64,000 bases of DNA from the NCBI RefSeq assembly GCF_003672135.1, contig NC_039506.1, forward strand, positions 12,834,001 through 12,898,000. The letters are read 5' to 3'. The notes beneath the pieces were generated by a model, which ran no database searches, was not told where the DNA came from, and saw only the letters and a program-made list of their open reading frames with translations. The position numbers and the translations under genes were made by a program. Positions 44,829 through 55,756 of this stretch are shown here, piece by piece. Positions within the stretch are counted from its first letter, which is position 1. Each line of letters begins with the position of its first letter. This DNA is from Ooceraea biroi. Lineage: Eukaryota > Arthropoda > Insecta > Hymenoptera > Formicidae.

Positions 44829-45423
44829 CAGGGTGTTTCCTAAGTAAGTAGACAAACTTAAGGAGGATATTCCTTGGCTTATTTTAAGAAGAAAAGGTCA
44901 TATAAACATATGTCCTAAACTGCTTTGTTTTCCAAAAAAAAGTATCTGTCATTGTAAATACGTCTTGCTTGACGAGCGTTTCCATTAGCAAGACCGTATA
45001 CGAAATGCATATCTGCCATTTCGGCGTTTGTGTAATTTACCATAATTAATAAAATTACTAAACTTAATAGGAACTAATAAAGTTTGCGTCAAAGATAACG
45101 TGATAGCAGTGATGCCGGATAGCGTGCTTTTGCAGTACGAGTCAACAGCGGTGGGGATGGAGTGGGGATGGTCTCGCGGCGGCCGCGCGGCACAGTCTGA
45201 AACGAGTGTTCACTTGCGGCGCCGCGAGACCATCCCCACTCCATCCCCATCGCTGTTGACTCGTACTGCAAAAGCACGCTATCCAAAAAGTGAACGAAAA
45301 TAGTGATGTACTTTTTTTGGAAAACAAAGCAGTTTAGGACATATGTTTATATGACCTTTTCTTCTTAAAATAAGCCAAGGAATATCCTCTTTAAGTTTGT
45401 CTACTTACTTAGGAAACACCCTG
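44829..45423. mobile_element. Mariner-type MITE with GC-rich inner palindrome
   Basis: Ends CAGGGTGTTTCCTAAGTAAG and inverse, TA outside both. The empty site is in copy 1 at about 16810-16825 (GCGGATATATATCTCTG). Within it, 45117-45185 and 45216-45284 pair over about 69 bases with one mismatch, around GGCCGCGCGGC. No transposase. Confidence 0.9.
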
Positions 45424-45725
45424 TATATCTCTGCAATGTCTTTTTACTGTTGCATTGCAATTTGCAACGTTGCAACGTTGCTGCAATGTTGGTGCAAGCT
45501 TCTGTGCTGTATGGGAAGTGCTGGATAGGCTACCAAATCATGGCGAAATACCACGTGATCGAGAACGAAAAGATCAAAGGGCCGACAGAGAGTGCCCCTA
45601 CTAGTTATATGGTTTTGGTTTCACTTTTCAAACACGACTCGAGCAGCACATGTTGGTTGGCCAACAGTTGGCTTTAAATCGGAAGCATCGACAGTTGGAA
45701 AAACAATGTTGACCGATATCGTTAA

Positions 45726-46156
45726 GGCGATCCTGCAGTTGCTAGTGAACAGTGTTGCCATTTGCACACATACACATACAAAAATTACAGTTGAAATGCT
45801 TTTTATAAACATTTCGCAATTTGTACGCACAAAATTGCGGCGGTCCCAACTCGGGATAAAATAAAGGAATAGAATGAAGCTTTTTGAAGTGACTTTAGAA
45901 GCGTAATAAAAAAGAAAAGTGTTTATGAAAATCTTGTATGTATGTATAAGTATGCACAAGATTTTCATAAACACTTTTCTTTTTTATTACGCTTCTAAAG
46001 TCACTTCGAAAAGCTTCATTCTATTCCTTTATTTTATCCCGAGTTGGGACCGCCGCAATTTTGTGCGTACAAATTGCGAAATTTTTATAAAAAGCATTTT
46101 TTTGTGTAAATGGCAGCACCATTGCGAAAAAGTTCCCTAGTCACTCCAGGATCCCC
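45726..46156. mobile_element. TTAA foldback element, 431 bp
   Basis: TTAA at 45722-45725 and 46157-46160; ends GGCGATCCTGCAGTTGCTAG and CACTCCAGGATCCCC. Arms pair across a centre near 45950. Bases 45518-45721 in front may hold a host or TE exon fragment, but nothing was recognised; 46161-46567 shows nothing definite. Confidence 0.85.
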
Positions 46157-46567
46157 TTAAAATGTTTTCCTTTTTTATTATTTCATACTCGAATTAAATA
46201 TATGATAAGACATTGTAACAGACATTGATAAAATATATGTTTTGTTTCTTTATAAATTTTATCTGTTTTGAAATAGCCTGCAGTATTTGTAACCATTTTA
46301 GTGTAACATTATTAATCGATTGACGACGCAATACCAACCGTCGGGCCAACATGATAAACGTTGGGCAATCAACATAAATCCAATATAAGACCAATGTTTA
46401 TGTGCTGCTCGGGGAAGATGAACCTGCTAGTCTCTACAGTCTTCATGACTAACGAGTTAAACTCCGGTTAAAGTAAGTTGTGGAACTGGACCATAGAAGT
46501 CTTATCTTTAACTAAGTAAAGTGCAGAAAGTGCAACAGAACGAGCGCAACAGAGTGGTACATACATG

Positions 46568-46812
46568 AGGTTTGTTCTTTTTCGCTGCACTTCTGAACTG
46601 GTGCAATAAGTTAGAGTGAAATAAAAGGTCTGTTCTTTTTAGCTGCACTGCTGAACTGGTGCAATAAGTTAGAGTGAGAAAAAATATACTTGTCTCACTT
46701 TAACGTATTGCACCAGTTCAGCAGTGCAGCTAAAAAGAACAGACCTAAATATACTTTCTTTCGCTCTAACTTATTGCACTAGTTCAGAAGTGCAGCGAAA
46801 AAGAACAAACCT
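46568..46812. mobile_element. MITE within MITE (AGGTCTGTTCTTTT family)
   Basis: Outer hairpin ends AGGTTTGTTCTTTTTCGC and inverse; a closely related inner copy (46626-46746, AGGTCTGTTCTTTTTAGC) sits at its centre. Relatives at 63636-63905 and, cut by the window end, from 63973. Confidence 0.85.
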
Positions 46813-46883
46813 ATGGATCCATTTGGCGTAACTCCATGCGCATGCTATTGGCCGATCTAGTCTTACTGTTATTCGTGCTTTAG

Positions 46884-46893
46884 CCAAATAAGG
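46884..46893. promoter_or_regulatory. CArG box (SRF-type site) upstream of AIP1
   Basis: CCAAATAAGG fits CC(A/T)6GG exactly, 164 bp before the AIP1 start codon, and GGGCGG follows at 46898-46903. SRF/MRTF controls actin-cytoskeleton genes, so the site suits this gene. The same 30-base stretch, with a one-base-shorter CArG-like core, occurs in the TTAA element at about 40205, so its origin may be a repeat. The transcription start is not known. Confidence 0.5.
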
Positions 46894-47056
46894 TAAAGGG
46901 CGGAACAAGCATTCGACGTGAGAGTGTGTGGGAGTTGTCGCTTGTCGAGTGTTCTCACCGTAGACGGTTGTGCGTCCGCTTGTCATCGGGGATTCGTTTC
47001 GTTTCGAATTCGCTGAACATTAAGCAATTGCAGAGCAGCCGTTTCGTCGGAGCGAG

Positions 47057-50000
47057 ATGTCGTACGAGACAAGTAAGTTGCAACGCATCAAGCATTGACT
47101 CACTGTACGATTTTGAGATAGTGTAAAGTGTCACTGCGTTTTCCGGTTTGCACAGTTGGATATGCAAGCTCCGTAATATTGCGATTAAATCGATATGAAA
47201 GAACCTTAAAGTCGCTTATCGTTCTCCACGTCACTCGTGTTTCCTCGCCGACTAACTGGAGTTCGTTTCGCGCTTCTCTTGCTTTTCATTCATTCAAGAG
47301 AAAATCCGTATGTGACACAATACGCCAGAATGCCGCCGACATACGTCAATTTGTATGCTGTGTCAATATCTATAGGGTGATCGGAAAGAGTCGACGGGTT
47401 TGTTTGGTGAATTTTTTGATCAAGTTTTGGGATGAATGTGCTTGTGCTAATTATTATATCGAGTTTAGAAAAATTATTTTTTTTTAGTCATTGATGTGAA
47501 TAACGTGGAATATAATATTTTGTCATACGAATACGCGATAAGTGTGTTGTTCGATTAATTCTTCACGCCAGTTTTCATTTTTCAAAGCCTTAATATCTCA
47601 AATCTTGTCATACAGAAATTGTTTATATTGAGAATTTTTATGTTAGGAGTAAGAAATAAGAAGCATCAAAATTCTTATCAAGTTTTTTGTGTGTAAGAAA
47701 CCTATGAAGATTTTTGCGACACCATATCTATACACTATATACGTGCTTTACACAAGCAAAAGATGAATCAACAGCTATTAAGTGACAAGGTCCTGATTAG
47801 ATTTCAGATAAAAATTACAGATAAAAATTAAGTTGCAGTTTATCTATCGCATTTTTATCAAATAAAATATAGGACGAAAAATATTTTTAGTAAGTATAAA
47901 ATAAAACTTTGGGATAAAGAATTATTTACTAATGAAAACAAAGCAGCATTTTTATATTTCTATAATTTATATATATATATATAATTGTAATGTAATTATT
48001 ACATAATATTTATGATAAATATTATTATAACTTATGATAATTATTGTTTTTATGAATAATTAATAATTTGTAATATAATTTTATAACTTTTAAATTCTCT
48101 TACATTTATTAAAACATGTGTATATAGCGCAGATTATGCGAAAGAGTGGTAGAGAGAACCATTATTAACATTTACATATTTACGTTACATTAAATGTCTT
48201 CTATAAAAACATCTTTTCTAGATTGCTTTGTTATACATATATGTACCTATATTTACTTGTAATTAATTTCATTCAAGTGCGTTTATAAATTTTTTTTCGA
48301 TAATGCTACTTCCAAAAAGAGAGACTATAATATTATTCAGAATGCAAGCTGTAGCTTGTTAGCGCTCAAAATAATTTGAAACATTAGGAACTGGATCCAT
48401 GCCAATGTATCAACGTAGAGTATTTTAGTTCCAGCACCTGGATGTATTATATTCATTGTTTGCATGATATTTGAGCTGTTCTCATTTGTATGACAACATT
48501 CTCACAAATAAACTTTATTCTATTTTTTATTTATTGTTTATATATAATAGACACATTATCGTTTATACATAATATATAATTAGATAAACAAAACTAAAAT
48601 TAATACTAAAAATAATATATATACTAAAATGTTAATTAATACTAATAATATATACTAAAATGTTTGTATATATCATACATTAAATAATTGTTGTTCATTA
48701 TGTTAAATAAATAATAAAACAAGAATAACAACTTTTATATTATAAAAAATAAAATATAAAATATATATTTTTTATTATTTTAATCGTAAATTTACATATA
48801 AATAATACTATTCAAAAAGTGTACTTTGTATCTTTTTAAGCAATGTGTAAAATTCATTTTAAAACAAGATAATATATTTTAATAAATATATTAATATATG
48901 AAGAATAATGTTATAAAACTAATTCAGTACCGAGATATGTAGGATATTTTCGGGATGTCTGATTATCTCTGATATAATCTAATTTCTAATTTTTTCCATT
49001 AAATGTATAAAATTGAAATAAACTAATCGAACTTGGTCTAAATAATTAAAAATTTTTCGGCATTACAGAATACATATTTGCCACATTACCGAGGACTCAA
49101 AGAGGGCAACCTCTTGTATTAGGTGGCGATCCTAAGGGAAAGAACTTTTTATATACTAATGGTAATAGTGTCATCATTAGAAATATTGATGTGAGTTTCT
49201 ATAGTACGATAAGTACGAGTTCTTGTTCTCAATGACATATATAGTATATTAATCTGTGTGTCGTCGAATTTTGCAGAATCCAGCAATTGCGGATATTTAC
49301 ACGGAACATTCTTGTCCTGTAAACGTCGCCAAATACTCTCCAAGTGGTTTCTACATCGCTTCGGGAGGTATGTGATATTTTAATTGTAATATAATTTATA
49401 TGTTGTAGATTTTATAAGTTGTTTAAAGAATAATGTAATCTCTGTAAGTTTCGTAATGATTGCTTGCGTTCTTGTTCGTAATTAATAGCTTTTATTGATA
49501 ATAATTTAGCGCATATTTTTTATTCACGACCTTTATATATAAAACCTTTAAATTGCGCCAATTACAAAGATTCAAGGATCTTCCTATTCCAACCCAAGTG
49601 GTAACAGCTTTATTTCTCCTTAACAAAATTAATAGATGTATCACCTAAAATTACTTTAGTCAACCTAAATAATATGTATCGAAAACCAATTGTTATATAA
49701 CTACTTTAAAAAAATGAGAATCAAGTGGTATGTATCTTTATATTCCTTAAAACCTGACGGCAATTTATGATCCTGTAAGAAAGAACCTTACAAAGATTAC
49801 AGAGAGAAAAAGACTTGCCAAGTACATAAAACAAATAAGCAGTAAAACTAGGTATACATAAAAAAAGTTGAAAAGAATTGTGTTACTAAAACATTAACTA
49901 TTCTAAAATGGATATGAAATCAATTAATTGAATTAGTCAGCAATTAGTAAAGTATTTTATTACTCAAAAAGGATTTTTTTATTTGTATTTCTACTGTATT

Positions 50001-53000
50001 TCATAGATCAATCGGGTAAAGTACGTATTTGGGATACAGTTAACAAGGAGCACATATTGAAAAATGAATTCCATCCTATCGGCGGGCCGATCAAGGACAT
50101 CGCCTGGTCCCAAGACAGTCAGCGCATCGTCGTGGTCGGAGAAGGAAGAGAAAGGTAGTTACGCTGCCCGAATCACATTAACGTAAAAATCAAGAGGAAA
50201 ACAAAAATTAATATATGAATCATTGTGTCTAGATTCGGGCATGTTTTTATGGCGGAAACCGGAACATCGGTAGGCGAGATCTCCGGCCAGAGCAAACCCA
50301 TCAACTCGTGCGACTTTAGACCAACGAGACCGTTCAGATTAATAACTGGGAGTGAAGATAACACCATCGCTGTATTCGAAGGACCACCATTCAAATTCAA
50401 GTATGTACGCAAAACTCATCCTAATTCCGTTATAATTGTTGCTTTTTCGAAAGTGGTACATCATGAAAGCTTAAATTGTTCATATAATTCACTATATGCT
50501 GCTTGTTTAGGATGACGAAGCAGGAGCACACGCGTTTCGTTCAGACTGTACGTTACTCGCCTGACGGGAATTTGTTTGCTTCCGGCGGATTCGACGGTAA
50601 AGTGTTCATATACAACGGGACAACATCCGATCTCGTCGGTGAAATAGGATCTCCTGCGCATCAAGGTGGCGTTTATGGGGTGTGTAATGCAGTCAGTTCT
50701 AAATTCTCCCCTGTTTACGGAAGTTGTTAACTGGGTCATGGTTTCTAGAATAGATTAATTAGATATCATTTAAGAGTCTAGATTTAATTGCACATTTAAT
50801 CCCATACGTGTAATTAAATATAAGTGAAAACACTTGTTAACACGTTCACTCATAGCAAATAGGTGTTATTATCTAATTTCTCTCAGCAAGGAAACAGTTT
50901 TAAATCATGATACGTATTTTAAAAAATGAGTTAATTCATCTCCCTCACAGAAAGTTGATAGATTAATCTGACATTTATTTTATCTAAATTTATTATACAG
51001 CGTTCCACCAAGCTTGAGCATCTTAAGCATCTCCCTTTTTTCATAAATATAGAAAAATGTCAAAGGAACACATTATTTATTTCAAAAAGACAAATATCAT
51101 GACAATCATACAATTTTTCTCAGGGTCATATTTTTCCAGATTTCGAAGTCATCCATATTTTTATTAAATGGAGCAGCACGTATCATTGTGTGGTGTAACG
51201 AGATCAATTTAGTAACTTGCGCAAAATTTAAAATATCTAAATTATTTGATCGCAGCAGAGTTACTTGCGATATCAACATTACGAATGTCCAGCTCACAGT
51301 ACACTCACAACTCGTGAAATATTAAGTGAATAATTTACGTAATGTCGGATCGCACGCAATGTATATGGTCTCCTTCGTCTGATTTTATGTTACTGGATTC
51401 TTTTCTGTGGGCAACTGTCAAAGCAGCCACTTATAATGATATTTCCATCACGCATATTTTTATATTGTAGGTTGCATGGAAATCCGACGGTAAGCAGTTA
51501 TTAACTGCTTCTGGAGATAAGACTTGTAAATTGTGGGACGTTGAGACACGTTCGTTAATTACGGAATTCAATATGGGAACAACGGTCGATGATCAGCAGG
51601 TTTATATAATTAAATTAATTCTCTGATTGAAATACTCTGCGTATAATCAATTTGCAAGATAAAGCATCAGGAGAAATGATGTGCACACAATTAATTAAAA
51701 TAATCTGTGGTTCTAGGTGAGCTGCCTCTGGCAAGGAAACCACTTGTTATCCGTGTCACTCAGCGGCTTCATCAATTATCTCGACATTGATAATCCTGAT
51801 AAGCCTATCAGAATAATAAAGGTAACTTTTGATGAAGTGGACTGAAATATTTACGAAATGTTGAAACCAAAGTGACGGAAAACGTACCACCAATCCGAAA
51901 ACTAAATCAGATACTATGTACCTCTAACACATACGCATACAATATTCTATATATGTATAAATTTTTTTTGTTAATCTTTTTCCTAAAGGAACTAATAATT
52001 TTTAAGTAATGCAATACGATATTTCTAGGGTCATAATAAACCGATAACGGTACTAACATTAAGTCCCGATAGAGGTACGATTTACACTGGTTCCCACGAC
52101 GGTTTTATCACCAATTGGAATGCAGAGACGGGAGAGAATGATCGCGTGCAAGGGCACGGTCATGGTAATCAAATTAACGGGATGAAGGCTGTGGGTAATT
52201 TACTTTACACTGCTGGCATCGACGATACCTTGAGGTCAGTTGATATCGCGTCGAACGCGTACGCAGAAACTTCAGTGGTAAAACTGGATTCGCAACCACG
52301 AGGCCTGGATATATGTGACGATATAGTTGTGGTGGCTTCGGTTCGACAGGTAAGCGAAACACGAAGCGATTTTTATATTTACATGTTGTATTATAACAAC
52401 AATTATGCTTTACAGATTGCAGTTACGCAAAATGATAAAAAACTGTCTAGTATAGCGATCGATTATGAGCCATCATGTGTGTCAATTAATCAAGAAACCA
52501 GAGATGTAGCTATTGGATCCACGTCCGACAATAAAGTTCGTATTTGCTTACATAGCACGCGCGTATCTACATATAATTTGGAAAAAGATTTATTTGTGTT
52601 GTATTTATATAATACTATTATCGAGAGAGAGAGAGAGAGAGAGATGTATAATTTACTGTCTTTTGTAGGTTTACATCTACGAATTGTCAGATACAACACT
52701 AACTCAAAAGACTGAATTAGAACACCTAGGTCCAGTTACGGATGTCTCATATAGTCCCGATAATAAATATTTAGTCGCCTGTGATGCAAACAGAAAAGTT
52801 ATATTATACGCCGTACCAGAATACAAGGTATGAAGAAATTTTATACGCAAGATAATATACAATAAGACATATATACAATTAGACGTGGCATCCAAATTGA
52901 AGCCGCGTTTCTCGTCACTTTAGTTCCCACAAGAAACGGCAGTCTGAACGTGGAAACCAAATCCGATTGTAACTATCGAACGAACAAACAAACAAATTTA

Positions 53001-53972
53001 ATTTCAGGATATAACAAGATAATTTACAACTTAATAATTGTATAAAACAAAATCAAAAGAATAAGTAATAAAGCATATAGATAGTTCTAAATAACGAAAA
53101 TGCTAGGAACAGTAACAGTAATAAAAATTCCATAAAGCTCTGTGGAGTCCCTCACTGTCGAGAGATTTATATAATTTCTAATACAATGTATCTAAAGTGT
53201 CTGAGAGACCAACTCTTAACATTGAATGCCGAATCCGATTCGTTTATTTCTACTTCACCGATTTCATTGGAATGCAGTCTTCGTTATTAGATCTTTAACA
53301 TAATGATAAATTGTACTTTAAAATCGTACGTTTACGATATTATACAATTAAATTTTATCCCGCGATATTTACTACGTAATTATAAAGTAACTACTCTTAT
53401 ATACTTTTTCAACTAATTAAATTAATTAATTATTGTTAATTGTTTGTTATGCGTTTATCGGATTATCAGAGGGTGAGTAATCAAGTGCAACTAAGTGTTT
53501 GTATTGTAGTACTCAAGTATAATTGTAACAAGAACATAAAACATGAGTATATATTCGAATTTATGTTTCCGATTTTGTTCTATGTTCATCCGAAGTTTAG
53601 TTTGCAGTTTAGGAATATGACAAAATAATTTGATTTGCAGTTGGCGCACAATAGAGAATGGGGCTTCCATAACGCGCGAGTAAATTCGGTCGCGTGGTCT
53701 GCAAATTCCGACATGGTTGCGAGTGGCAGTCTTGACACGACTATCATTATCTGGAGCGTAACGAATCCAGCAAAACACACCATCATTAAGAGTAAGTAAC
53801 AACGAATTGTCCCGCCCGCACAAACGGACCGGAATCAACAGAAATAAAAATTTACGTTTTAGATGCTCATCCTCAAAGTCAGATAACGCGCTTAGTGTGG
53901 TTGGACGAGGAAACTCTAATCTCGGTCGGACAAGACTGCAATACTAAAATATGGCGTATAGAAAAGATATAA
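47057..53972 (+). CDS. flr: Actin-interacting protein 1 (WD40), 13 coding exons
   Basis: Exons: 47057-47072, 49069-49190, 49277-49367, 50007-50154, 50233-50400, 50511-50679, 51471-51599, 51717-51821, 52029-52349, 52416-52535, 52669-52827, 53641-53791, 53863-53972. All introns are GT-AG and the phases sum to 1809 bases, 602 residues, the family's usual length. Begins MSYETKYIFATLPRTQRGQP and ends CNTKIWRIEKI. It is a tandem WD40 protein (two seven-bladed propellers in the family), with blades such as SGKVRIWDT, DKTCKLWDV and SLDTTIIIWSV. AIP1 (WDR1; Drosophila flare) works with cofilin to sever and disassemble actin filaments in the cytoplasm. The short first exon (five codons plus one base) and a 2-kb first intron are typical for a regulated promoter. 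No defects seen. The gene symbol is by family homology, not by species annotation. Confidence 0.95.
47073..49068 (+). other. AIP1 intron 1
   Basis: 2.0 kb, very AT-rich from 47.9 kb on, with no transposon termini that I could find, in contrast to everything upstream of 46.8 kb. The frame 47128-47487 is not supported as coding. Regulatory content cannot be read. Confidence 0.6.
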
Positions 53973-55756
53973 ATTATCTTTTGGAAGAATTTATCGTGTC
54001 ACTTTTAAGGAAAGCATCGGACTTTGGAAGCATTTTATTTATTTCGTAGTCTACGAATATTGTATATTATTTTTTAATACAATCCTTGATATATGATTAA
54101 AAAGATTATATTGCAAACTTTTACACGTGTTTTCGCATTGATTTTATTAATAAAAACAAAATTCTACATTCCATGTAAATTCTATTTCGATATTATTTCA
54201 ATATTATCGCGGTAAGAAGGCCAGAAACCTTGAAACCGCACTAGAAACACTGCATTCGTACTAAGAATACAACATGACTTGCCTCTAATTCGTCTTTATT
54301 AAAATGGTGTAACAATAACAAGAGAAAACGATAACAATTCGAACACTAAGGGTCCTCAGGAACATGATCACGCGTCACTTCACCATTTGTACACTTAAGG
54401 AAGTAAATAATACGTCCTTTTGGTTCATCTTACTATCAGTCAGTTCTTACGCAGACAATAACTAGATACCACGAGCGTTCGCGCCGATTCATTCTCTGGT
54501 TTAACCACTTGCGTTGGCATTTAACTGATAATCATGCGAGACGCACGTGTTCAAGGTAACACTGTAACATTATAATTTACGGCTAACATTGTAATTTTAT
54601 TTTTGTCGAAAATTCATTCATCTAAAATTTCGCGAAACGTATCCAAAATATTATCGTCTACTTTACGTAAGATTAATTTACTCAAGGCGTTTGTATGTTT
54701 CTATATTTCTGCATTATCTTTTGCTTTCTACTTCTCTGCTTTACTCTATTTATTGCTCTGATAATAAAAACGTATTATTTATGAACCGCCAGTAGGCTGT
54801 ATATCCTATAGCAAAATGAGGCGAAAAGTATTGCCAAAACGGTTTTTGGTCACTTAAAATCCGCGTGAAAATCAAATTTGCTATCTTTATGAAATTCTAT
54901 CGTGTTATTTTATATCTTGTTATCTTTTATTCTTAATTTATATTTATAATTAATTAATTAAAAATACATTTTATAATTTTTTTATATTAATTTAGGAAGA
55001 TATTGTGAATTTTAAAAAATATATATATATGGTGTATAAACTATAGCAAATTTTGTTAGTTCTTGGTTAGTGATGTCGCTCTTTTTGACAACCAACCTGA
55101 ACATAGCCACTGTTGGTCCATACTTATATGGGCTGCGTTCCGATATTGACTGCCAGTACTGAAAAGCTATAGTTTATGTCACGTATACTATAGATTTTCA
55201 GTACTGGCAGTAATATCAGAACACAACCATGGTCTAAGCGTCTAAGGTATTATTATTATTATTATTATTCGACTAGCAGAATCTTTAATAATTATGCACT
55301 TTAATCGCGCATTTCCGACACGATGGAAATATACCGTCATTTACTGAACAACTAACGCTGCTCAAAGTATTATCTATTAGAACTTTTCAAAACTAAAGTT
55401 TTTTACAGCTGATATTTTTGTATAAATTTATTACAAAATGATAAGATTTATTTATACTCAGCTGAGCGCTAACCGAGTCATCTGATCACGATCAACTAAT
55501 CTCGCACGTGAGACACGCTTGACATCTTTGACCTGCGAGAAGCATGATAGAGTGGAGAGACGCGATTCCAACGCAAGAGATTAATCGTACGCGCGCTTAT
55601 CCTCAAATACGTTTAGTAAAATATGTTACTTCTACCTCGAGCTGCCGGGGTAAAAGTTGCCTTCGCGTAATCGCACGAAGGTCTACATTTTTTGGTAAAA
55701 ACATTAAAGATCCTAGAACGAGGGAGCGTCTACGCGGCAGCGCGGCATAGTAACTT
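53973..55756. other. Intergenic/3' region between AIP1 and the BTB gene
   Basis: The two genes are convergent, so this holds both 3' UTRs. AATAAA-type words occur but none can be assigned. It contains the MITE 55129-55229 and an (ATT)n run at about 55250-55269. No gene seen. Confidence 0.6.
55129..55229. mobile_element. MITE, about 100 bp
   Basis: GGCTGCGTTCCGATATTGACTG at the left returns inverted, with changes, as CAGTAATATCAGAACACAACC; the CAGTACTGAAAA arms enclose a TATAG-rich loop. Confidence 0.65.

Larger units (their letters stand above)
43672..45515. mobile_element. CCCATACAGCAC element, copy 2, with nested mariner MITE
   Basis: Near-identical to 15657-16907 once the insertion 44829-45423 is removed, and flanked by AA on both sides (43670-43671, 45516-45517), a different 2-bp target from copy 1. 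Carries the same spliced coding remnant on the minus strand at about 44.1-44.6 kb. Confidence 0.9.

Noticed and set aside
47128..47487. 119-codon frame in AIP1 intron 1
   Set aside because: Lies in an intron of a well-defined gene, with no homology signal and no splice support.
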